From CAYNJF01 sp964351745 (lineage in GTDB: Bacteria > Pseudomonadota > Gammaproteobacteria > Berkiellales > Berkiellaceae): a stretch of DNA of 11,959 bases. Positions 6,481 to 11,959 of the stretch are shown here, in pieces. The notes beneath the pieces were generated by a model, which saw only the letters and a program-made list of their open reading frames with translations, searched no databases and was not told the DNA's origin. Location: positions 1-11,959 of the forward strand of contig CAYGPI010000079.1 in the NCBI GenBank assembly GCA_964351745.1. The letters run 5' to 3'. The first letter of the stretch is position 1, and every line of letters starts with the position of its first letter. The translations under genes were made by a program, and so were the position numbers.

Positions 6481-7560
6481 TTATATTATCTTTCTAGCAT
6501 AATTTATGCTTAGGATACCTACAAGCATTAGAAGCAAATTAGATGGTAAAGGGACTGGTACTGGCTCCGGCTCTGATGTTGTCTCAATGCGATCATAGCC
6601 AATGACATCAAATGCTAAAAAATCATTTTCAGTAAAACTGCCAATCGAGCCTCTGGAGATTGTGGGCTTTAAGATGCCTATATCACTAATATTTTTCCAG
6701 TGGCTGGCTTGTTTGCCATCGCCGTTGTAACTACCAGTTGAAAATAAAGCAGTATTGGTTAAACCATCATCGATTGAAAAGTACTGTGTAGCATCTTTAA
6801 AAGCTAGATCTCTAGTAGAGGGTCCTTGATCAAGCGAACGATCCGAGAACCTAAACAAATCTAAGACAGAATAAATGCTTCTATTGTCAAAACTGGTAAG
6901 AATACCGTTGCCTGGACCATCGCCACTGTAATAATCAAGAAAGTCAACGCCGGAGACAAAACCAAGGGCATGTCCAATTTCATGCGTTGCAATACCTATA
7001 AAATCAAATAAATGTGAAGCAACGCCATCAGATTGGTCAAAGTCAAAGCCAAAATCACTACTAAAGGTGATCTCTGCGTCAGGCAATGAGCTTGGTTGTG
7101 CTAAGCCGAGCGCTTTAAGGTTTGCACGGTTAACATTTAAGAATGAATTGTTTTTGCTTCCATTATCATCAAGAAAAATGTTGCCATTAGGATCATTGCT
7201 TAAAAAGCTTAGAGCCTCAGATATGGGTAAATGGGTCGCTGCAACTTGATCTGTGTTTGTTGTGATGTCTTGAATGATGGCATTACGAATATCAGCATAA
7301 GAGGTTGATTGTGAAAAAGATCTTGCTTGGCCTAGGATGTTGCTGCCTAATGAGGTGAAACCGACATCAAGATGAACGGCAATATTATCAGAGAAGTTAC
7401 TTTCCCAAAATTGGCTAGCGGCCCTGAAAGCGATCCCTGCTTGAGAGTTGGGATCGGCCCCACCAACATCATTTAAAATAATTTGAAGTGCCAGACTCTG
7501 TGATGAAAGCGTGACCAGTGGTAATGTTGTTAGTATATGCAATAGAGTACGTTTATTCAC
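6481..7560 (-). CDS. Secreted metalloprotease with VPLPS (PEP-CTERM-type) sorting signal, NF038122-like
   Basis: A 359-residue exported zinc protease. A signal peptide covers residues 1 to about 24 (cleavage likely after Ser-Leu-Ala). The zinc motif HEIGHALGF begins at 193, followed by VSGVD. The standard third ligand position of HExxHxxGxxH is Ser203 here, with Asp206 three residues later, so the third ligand is unsettled. DVIGYD (318-323) is the usual end of the catalytic domain. The tail is a sorting signal of the PEP-CTERM/VPLPA class: a Pro-Glu-Val spacer, VPLPS (336-340), a hydrophobic helix (341-354) and basic Arg-Lys. In that system an exosortase cleaves and anchors the protein; none is in this window. 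The layout matches the NF038122 metalloprotease family as I recall it. The start is GTG at 7560 with AAAGGA about seven bases upstream and a good promoter at 7599-7627. Confidence 0.87.
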   Translation of the reverse strand: MNKRTLLHILTTLPLVTLSSQSLALQIILNDVGGADPNSQAGIAFRAASQFWESNFSDNIAVHLDVGFTSLGSNILGQARSFSQSTSYADIRNAIIQDITTNTDQVAATHLPISEALSFLSNDPNGNIFLDDNGSKNNSFLNVNRANLKALGLAQPSSLPDAEITFSSDFGFDFDQSDGVASHLFDFIGIATHEIGHALGFVSGVDFLDYYSGDGPGNGILTSFDNRSIYSVLDLFRFSDRSLDQGPSTRDLAFKDATQYFSIDDGLTNTALFSTGSYNGDGKQASHWKNISDIGILKPTISRGSIGSFTENDFLAFDVIGYDRIETTSEPEPVPVPLPSNLLLMLVGILSINYARKII

Positions 7561-7598
7561 AGCTATTCCTTTAGCCCTAATGCGTTGTTTCTTTACTA

Positions 7599-7627
7599 AC
7601 TATAGGATTGGATTTCTGTTTAATCAA
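7599..7627 (-). promoter_or_regulatory. Sigma70-type promoter for the VPLPS metalloprotease
   Basis: On the minus strand, TTGATT (7622-7627) and TATAGT (7599-7604) are separated by exactly 17 bases. They lie about 40 bases before the GTG start, ahead of a strong AAAGGA ribosome binding site. Confidence 0.6.
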
Positions 7628-7686
7628 TCTTGTGCATACCAGCTACAAAAGTGGTGTTGCGCTCACTTAAGATGAAAGGGAGAGAA

Positions 7687-8337
7687 ATGATTTCACGGTG
7701 GGATAAAGGCTGGATGTTTGTCAAAACATTTTGGCTGCAAGGCTTGAAAATTAGAAAAATACAAAAGGATTTAGCTCTGCTCTATCGTGATGTGGCTACT
7801 TATTCAATATCAAAACAGTACCGCCTGGAATACGAGCCTGACACACCAGATTTAATCTATGGAGAGCTTGCTATCTCGGACTTTATCTATTTATTAGGTC
7901 TCATACCTATTCAAAAAAATTGCCTATGTTTTGATTTGGGTTGTGGCGATAGTCAATTGCTAATTTCAGCCATGTTATTTTATAAACAAATGAAGTTTTA
8001 TGGTATTGAAAAAATTCCAGCCTTATATGATATTGGCATGACGATGATAAAGCAGGCTCAGGATCGATTCTCCGTAAGTGATCAAAGGGTCTATTTAGAG
8101 TTAAAGGATTTTCTAACCATTGATATGTCTAGAGCTGATATCATTTATGTGAATGCAGCAGCTTTGACCGATAAGACTTGGATAACCCTAAATCGTAGGT
8201 TTGAAACTTTAGAGCCCAATACTTACATCATCGTGGTCGAGCGCAAAGTAATAAGTCCAAATTTTAAGTGTCTCTATTCGGCTAAACACAAAGCGAGCTG
8301 GGGCAATGCTCTAGTTCATATTTATGTCAAAGATTAA
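7687..8337 (+). CDS. SAM-dependent methyltransferase with DOT1-like motifs
   Basis: From the ATG at 7687 the protein has 216 residues. Motif I is CFDLGCGDSQ (81-90), and motif II is FYGIEKIPALYDIG (104-117) with the ribose-binding Glu108. A YGEL motif (58-61) sits about 20 residues before motif I, and DIIYVNAAAL (151-160) plus a post-motif strand IIVVERKV follow. The order YGE, then DLGxG, GIE and a YVN segment, resembles DOT1-fold methyltransferases. The substrate, protein or otherwise, cannot be read from the sequence. The N-terminus has an aromatic-rich stretch (WMFVKTFWLQG, 9-19) that could touch a membrane. The frame stays open upstream to a TTG at 7630 and an ATG at 7672. I prefer 7687 because AGGGAG lies at 7677-7682, although spacing is short. 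It is transcribed divergently from the metalloprotease, and no clear plus-strand promoter was found. Confidence 0.8.
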   Translation: MISRWDKGWMFVKTFWLQGLKIRKIQKDLALLYRDVATYSISKQYRLEYEPDTPDLIYGELAISDFIYLLGLIPIQKNCLCFDLGCGDSQLLISAMLFYKQMKFYGIEKIPALYDIGMTMIKQAQDRFSVSDQRVYLELKDFLTIDMSRADIIYVNAAALTDKTWITLNRRFETLEPNTYIIVVERKVISPNFKCLYSAKHKASWGNALVHIYVKD

Positions 8338-8463
8338 ATTGATTGGATATTAGACGCCATCGTGCAGATTCTTGTTTTGGCGCTCAATTGAGTTGTGGTT
8401 ATAACTATTTTTTAGGTTAAGCCAACTTTTTAATTTAATTTTGTAAGAAAGCCGAATAGTGAT

Positions 8464-8492
8464 TTGTCCAACAAAAATCTGATGATTACACT
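8464..8492 (+). promoter_or_regulatory. Possible promoter for the AsmA-family gene
   Basis: TTGTCC (8464-8469) and TACACT (8487-8492) are 17 bases apart, each matching four of six consensus bases. They lie about 30 bases before the ATG at 8523. The rest of the 185-base gap (8338-8522) is AT-rich, and I see no gene or convincing hairpin in it. Confidence 0.4.
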
Positions 8493-8522
8493 AATTATAT
8501 TAGCCAAGTAAAGGAATGATAC

Positions 8523-10001
8523 ATGAACAGTGCTGCAAAAGTTATATTGAAAATATTTATTGGGATAGTTTCCCTGATTGCGCTTTGCACAATAGTGTTT
8601 GTCATTATGTTCATGACTTCTGATCCAAATGATTTTAAACAGACCATTGCTGAAAGAATTAAGGAGTCCACAGGGGCAGAGCTTCAGTTGAACGGAAATC
8701 TCAGCATATCAGCGCTACCACCTGGCGTGAGCATGGAAAATGTCACGCTAATGTTGCCTTCTGATAAAGGGACAAACACCAGTGCTCATGCTCAGAGTTT
8801 AAGAATGGATTTAGACTTTCTGTCTCTCTTTACCACAGAATATAAGCTTAAACACTTTTCTGCCCAAAAATTATCTTTGACGATGCAGGAGAAGGGCAAA
8901 AAAACACATAGTTTTTTTGCGTCGAAAGCTTCTGGTGCGCTTTCAAGAACCTGTTGTGGTTTAAAGCTATCTACTTTAGAGCTTGTTCAAGGTAACACAG
9001 TCCTTAGTGGTGATATTAATATTCAAACAGATCTTAAAAAACCTGTGGTGACAGGGCAGCTTCATTTAAGTGGGGGGGCGCCTTCCGATTTTATGCAACA
9101 GATTGATTCCAGCTCCCCACCAAGTCCAAAACTAATTCCAAAAACACCATTGCCTTTTGAACTGTTTGAACAGGTTAACTTTGATGTCCATGTCAAGCTT
9201 TCTAAAGTTGAATGGCAGCCCAAATCTAGATTGGATGGGCATTTTAAATTAGTGAGCAAGGAGGGTAAGGCTGATTTTTTCCCATTGTCCCTTGATATCG
9301 CCGGCGGTAAACTTGAGGGGCATGTCATGATACATAGAACCCATCATGAAAAAGGCCTTTTAGAAGTTAATCTTGATCTTAAGCAAGGCTCTCTCCAAAC
9401 TCTAGTTGGTGATCCTTCAGAGGTTTCTGGTGGTCATTTTGATTTACATTTAGATGGCCAAGGTCACGGTAAGGATTTACAAGAAATTTTAAGTAGCTGG
9501 AGTGGTCAAGCGCTTTGGAATTTAAAAGATGCTCAAATTAAGCAGGGTATTGCAGGGGAAGACTTTACGGCAGCCTTCGTTAATTTTTTAAATCCATTTC
9601 ATAAGAAAGAGCAGCATACAAAGATTGAATGTGCGGTGGTACGTCTGGACATTAAAAAGGGCACAGCTTTTGCTCTCAAGCATATCGGAGTAGAGACTGG
9701 TCGATTCGATATATTGGGATCAGGTCAGGTGGACTTAGGGACAGAAGCAGTAGATATTGACTTTAACCTAAGAAGCAAAAGTGGTATTGACTTAAAAATA
9801 GGGAATTTCGATAAATACATCAGAGTTGGTGGCAGTTTGAAAGAGCCTAAAGTCTTACTTAAGCCTAAGGGGGTGCTGGAAGATGGCTTATCCATATTGT
9901 CTGCTGTCACAACTGGTGGTTTGAGTTTGGTTGCTGAGCAAATTTTTGATAAGATGGGAGATAATGAGGCTCCTTGTGTTTTTGTGATGAAAGGCAAGTA
10001 G
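8523..10001 (+). CDS. AsmA family protein
   Basis: A 492-residue AsmA-family protein. Relatives are anchored in the inner membrane with a large periplasmic domain, and larger members (TamB, YhdP) take part in lipid transport to the outer membrane. One N-terminal membrane helix spans about residues 8-31. It is followed by the family signature SDPNDFKQTIAERIKESTG (33-51) and LNGNLSISALPPGVSMENV. The C-terminal domain shows AFVNFLNPF (351-359), a Cys370 that opens a DIKKGTA segment, and strand repeats FDILGSGQVDLGTEAVDIDF and VGGSLKEPKVLLKPKG. The protein is shorter than E. coli AsmA (about 617 residues), with the middle region reduced. The Cys pair at 144-145 could form a disulfide in the periplasm. 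The ATG at 8523 has a strong AAGGA (8511-8515) at seven bases. A G7 run lies at 9072-9078 in the Gly-Gly-Ala codons. Assignment to asmA itself is not certain. Confidence 0.88.
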   Translation: MNSAAKVILKIFIGIVSLIALCTIVFVIMFMTSDPNDFKQTIAERIKESTGAELQLNGNLSISALPPGVSMENVTLMLPSDKGTNTSAHAQSLRMDLDFLSLFTTEYKLKHFSAQKLSLTMQEKGKKTHSFFASKASGALSRTCCGLKLSTLELVQGNTVLSGDINIQTDLKKPVVTGQLHLSGGAPSDFMQQIDSSSPPSPKLIPKTPLPFELFEQVNFDVHVKLSKVEWQPKSRLDGHFKLVSKEGKADFFPLSLDIAGGKLEGHVMIHRTHHEKGLLEVNLDLKQGSLQTLVGDPSEVSGGHFDLHLDGQGHGKDLQEILSSWSGQALWNLKDAQIKQGIAGEDFTAAFVNFLNPFHKKEQHTKIECAVVRLDIKKGTAFALKHIGVETGRFDILGSGQVDLGTEAVDIDFNLRSKSGIDLKIGNFDKYIRVGGSLKEPKVLLKPKGVLEDGLSILSAVTTGGLSLVAEQIFDKMGDNEAPCVFVMKGK

Positions 10002-10050
10002 ATATATCATTTAAAATCAAACACTTAGTGGTTTTCGATGTTTTGGTTTA

Positions 10051-10059
10051 TGATATAAG
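10051..10059 (+). promoter_or_regulatory. Possible extended -10 promoter before the low-complexity gene
   Basis: TG-a-TATAAG forms an extended -10 about 56 bases before the ATG at 10116, with TATGAT overlapping it at 10049-10054. No good -35 is seen. Confidence 0.4.
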
Positions 10060-10115
10060 AGTAGGTCAGGGGAATTCGTAACTAAATTTATGTGTAAGGG
10101 TGTGACTTAACCAAT

Positions 10116-10811
10116 ATGGCTAGCAAGAAAGAATCGGACGTTAAACAGGCTGAGCATGAAGCTGAAATAGCCCGTCTTCAAAATCAATTTCTAACTGTGC
10201 CTTTGATACCCAAAGGCTTAGCTGATCCCATTGATTTGCCAATAAGTCCAGCTGTGCATATTGATGAGTCTGCGGAGCCTTTAGAGCGAAAACCTAAAGT
10301 TCTTGAGCCAATATTGCGAGATGAACGAGTCGAGCCTTTTGTTGAGAAGACAGGCTCCAGACCAGGCTCAGCGGGAGATTTTAAAAAGCAAGAAATTGAT
10401 GCCGCCTCGTCATTATTAAGTGGTATGTTTGGCGTTAGCTCGTCGCCGCCAAAACCAAAACCAGAGGTTACTGAGCCTCAACTAGAGCAAGAGGCTAAAC
10501 CAGCATCCTCGGCTCCAATAGCCCCACAAGCCCCAGCCGTTTCTACTGTGAAAGAGTCAGAAGCCCCTGCAGAGAAGGTGGATGACAAACTTTTTTCCTC
10601 TAGCGCCGATCTGTCTTCGCCAAAGCCAACTCAAGAAATTCTTGCCCCTTTAGATGTGAATGATGATCATCATAAGTCTGAGGCACAACAACAGAAGCGA
10701 GATGATGAAAGCCAGCCTTTATCTGAGCCGACCAAAGAGGTTAAGGCAGGTATTTTTTCTAGAGCCCGCTCCTTATTCTCAAATAGCTCTAAAAAAGACA
10801 AAAAAGATTAA
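10116..10811 (+). CDS. Low-complexity, probably disordered hypothetical protein
   Basis: A 231-residue protein rich in Glu, Lys, Pro, Ser and Ala, with no signal peptide or membrane helix, so probably cytoplasmic and largely disordered. Residues 10-25 look like a short coiled coil (EHEAEIARLQNQF). The middle (about 110-180) is Pro/Ser/Glu-rich, with PKPKPEV and SSAPIAPQAPA. Two short amphipathic segments, AASSLLSGMFGV (96-107) and AGIFSRARSLF (211-221), stand out as possible binding or membrane-contact helices. The tail is Lys/Asp-rich (KKDKKD). The ATG at 10116 is the only usable start, as an in-frame TAA lies at 10095-10097; no good Shine-Dalgarno sequence is present. I do not recognise a family. 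It sits between an envelope protein and ttcA, 58 bases before the ttcA ATG. Confidence 0.7.
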   Translation: MASKKESDVKQAEHEAEIARLQNQFLTVPLIPKGLADPIDLPISPAVHIDESAEPLERKPKVLEPILRDERVEPFVEKTGSRPGSAGDFKKQEIDAASSLLSGMFGVSSSPPKPKPEVTEPQLEQEAKPASSAPIAPQAPAVSTVKESEAPAEKVDDKLFSSSADLSSPKPTQEILAPLDVNDDHHKSEAQQQKRDDESQPLSEPTKEVKAGIFSRARSLFSNSSKKDKKD

Positions 10812-10869
10812 TAGCTTGTTCTTCAGCTATGTTACTGTTTAGCCATTAAAAAATTATTTGGTTATTGTC

Positions 10870-11721
10870 ATGGATACTGTAGTCCCCACACGTCAAGTTA
10901 TCGTTCCAACACACGCAAAAGAAAACCCTAAGAAGACGCTACGCTTAGAAAAAAAGTTACAGCATTATCTTTCTAAGGGGTTAGCTTCTTTTGATATGAT
11001 TAAACAAGGGGATAGGGTTTTGGCTTGTGTCAGTGGAGGCAAAGACTCTTTGACGATGCTTTGGTTGCTAAAAAAATTAAAACTTCGTTCAAAAATTAAG
11101 TTTGATCTCTTTGCTTTTGTCTTAGATCAATCTCAGCCGGGTTGGAATGATGCGGCTTTAAAAATTTTCTTTGAAGATTTAGGTGTTGATTACAAAATCA
11201 TGACCAAAGATACTTATTCAGTTGTCAAAGAGAAGGTTCCAGAAGGAAAAACATATTGCTCGTTATGCTCAAGGCTAAGGCGTGGTAATATCTATCAGTA
11301 TGCTAGAGATCATGGTTTTAACAAAGTGGCCCTTGGGCATCACAGAGATGATCTGATACAAACATTCTTAATGTCAGTGATGTTTAATGGACGGATACGT
11401 ACCATGCCGCCAAAATTACTAACTGATTCAAAAGATCTGATTGTAATCAGGCCAATGTGCTATATACAAGAGCAGGATATTAAAGATTTTGCGTCGCAAA
11501 AGAAATTTCCGATTATTCCATGTACTTTATGTGGGAGTCAGCCANNNNNNNNNNTTATGCGTCAACAAGTTAAAAATTTATTAAACGATTGGTCTAAAGA
11601 AAACCCAAAGATTCCAAGCAATATGCTTAGGGCTTTGAGTCAAGTGAATACGAGTCACTTGATGGATAAAAATTTATGGGATTTTTCTCATTTAGAGGAT
11701 CAAATGGACCAAATGGACTAA
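10870..11721 (+). CDS. ttcA: tRNA 2-thiocytidine(32) synthetase TtcA, with an internal assembly gap
   Basis: TtcA thiolates cytidine 32 of some tRNAs, using ATP and an iron-sulfur cluster. From the ATG at 10870 it is about 283 residues with the gap as given. The PP-loop SGGKDSL is at 55-61, the CxxC pair is Cys130/Cys133 in TYCSLCSRLRRG, and ALGHHRDDLIQT (154-165) is family-typical. A further Cys pair, PCTLCGSQP (217-225), supplies the third cluster ligand. Ten Ns (11545-11554) interrupt codons after Pro225, but the frame continues with MRQQVKNLL and ends in LWDFSHLE, as in homologues. The frame also opens at a TTG at 10858. I prefer the ATG because nothing supports the TTG; neither start has a clear ribosome binding site. 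Confidence 0.94.
   Translation: MDTVVPTRQVIVPTHAKENPKKTLRLEKKLQHYLSKGLASFDMIKQGDRVLACVSGGKDSLTMLWLLKKLKLRSKIKFDLFAFVLDQSQPGWNDAALKIFFEDLGVDYKIMTKDTYSVVKEKVPEGKTYCSLCSRLRRGNIYQYARDHGFNKVALGHHRDDLIQTFLMSVMFNGRIRTMPPKLLTDSKDLIVIRPMCYIQEQDIKDFASQKKFPIIPCTLCGSQPXXXXMRQQVKNLLNDWSKENPKIPSNMLRALSQVNTSHLMDKNLWDFSHLEDQMDQMD
11545..11554. other. Assembly gap of 10 Ns inside ttcA
   Basis: Ten Ns after CCA (11542-11544), followed by TTATG. Ten is a conventional gap filler. Homologues read SQ-P/E-N-L before the next conserved residues, so four bases (AATC) would complete Asn-Leu here and keep the same frame. Confidence 0.95.
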
Positions 11722-11725
11722 GGGA
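11720..11725 (+). promoter_or_regulatory. Ribosome binding site of the gene after ttcA
   Basis: AAGGGA overlaps the ttcA stop codon and lies five bases before the ATG at 11731, supporting translation of the downstream gene from the same transcript. Confidence 0.6.
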
Positions 11726-11730
11726 CAATC

Positions 11731-11904
11731 ATGGCAAATTATCCTGTTGAAGGTGAAAAGCGACTTTCTGAATCATCGATTTGGAGCATTCAGGAAAACT
11801 ATTTTAATCACAAAGGGGTGCAAGCCTGGAATGATGAGATACCTTTTTTTATTTCAAGTAATGCTTTTATTTCAACACCCTATGCTCATTTGGTTATTCA
11901 ATAA
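11731..11904 (+). CDS. N-terminal part of an unidentified gene, probably cut by damage at the window end
   Basis: The frame opens at an ATG with a good AAGGGA site, nine bases after ttcA, and runs 57 residues to a TAA (11902-11904). Its features, IWSIQENYF (17-25), GVQAWN (29-34), IPFFISSNAFI (37-47) and YAHLV (51-55), recall the N-terminus of a bacterial protein family with a methyltransferase-like ELGxGxG motif further on; this is recalled, not searched. In such proteins the sequence goes on with Phe-Ile-x-Asp. The bases just after the stop encode Ile-Ser-Asp-Ala in another frame, and a four-base omission would explain that. A true gene longer than this, running past the window end, is the likely reality, rather than a 57-residue protein. 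Confidence 0.55.
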   Translation: MANYPVEGEKRLSESSIWSIQENYFNHKGVQAWNDEIPFFISSNAFISTPYAHLVIQ

Positions 11905-11959
11905 GTGATGCATAACAACAAAGACACAAACATCCCAATAAAAATACGAGACGAGGGGG

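Noticed and set aside
7630..7686. TTG or earlier ATG (7672) start for the DOT1-like methyltransferase
   Set aside because: The frame is open, but the best ribosome binding site serves the ATG at 7687; 7672 remains possible.
8352..8383. CGCCA...TGGCG inverted repeat as a terminator after the DOT1-like gene
   Set aside because: The stem is only five bases with a loop of about 21 bases and no T-run at the right place.
9062..9997. Two minus-strand open frames inside the AsmA-family gene
   Set aside because: Both are antisense shadows; the plus-strand frame shows the AsmA features across the same bases.
10811..10830. ATAGCT-N8-AGCTAT hairpin before ttcA as a terminator
   Set aside because: The stem is short and AT-rich with a broken T-tract (GTTACTGTTT), so it would be weak at best.

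Overview
The window is about 12 kb of AT-rich, gene-dense bacterial DNA holding twelve genes. No RNA genes, insertion sequences or CRISPR arrays were seen. Thiol peroxidase Tpx, the sulfate permease CysZ, a YheT-type hydrolase, AsmA and the tRNA thiolase TtcA are together typical of Gammaproteobacteria. The AT-rich coding style fits an aquatic or host-associated lineage, perhaps Legionellales/Coxiellaceae-like. That placement is inference, not a sequence match. The piece looks like a draft contig or scaffold: it has a 10-N gap, and the reading frames of the two genes cut by its ends are damaged close to those ends.

Layout. Positions 1-623 (+) hold the catalytic C-terminus of an M13 (neprilysin/PepO-like) metallopeptidase. 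A strong two-way terminator separates it from a compact minus-strand cluster read yheT-like hydrolase, cysZ, tpx (3005 down to 687). From the divergent intergenic region, a nucleoside 2-deoxyribosyltransferase-like gene (3265-3930) and an unrecognised 518-residue protein (4054-5610) run on the plus strand. Two minus-strand genes follow: a SAM-dependent methyltransferase (5684-6415) and a secreted HEXXH metalloprotease with a VPLPS/PEP-CTERM-type C-terminal sorting signal (6481-7560). The rest is on the plus strand: a methyltransferase with DOT1-like motifs (7687-8337), an AsmA-family membrane-anchored protein (8523-10001), a low-complexity, probably disordered protein (10116-10811), ttcA (10870-11721, with the gap inside it), and the start of an unidentified gene (from 11731) that runs into the window end.

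How the genes relate. Most are housekeeping or stand-alone functions: peroxide defence (Tpx), sulfate uptake (CysZ), tRNA 2-thiocytidine synthesis (TtcA) and envelope maintenance (AsmA). yheT, cysZ and tpx are packed tightly enough to be one transcript. ttcA and the following gene are nine bases apart with a good ribosome binding site. I found no convincing multi-gene novel system. The items most worth a second look are the VPLPS-CTERM metalloprotease, the DOT1-like methyltransferase, the unrecognised 518-residue protein, two G7 tracts inside coding sequence, and the assembly damage at both ends and in ttcA.
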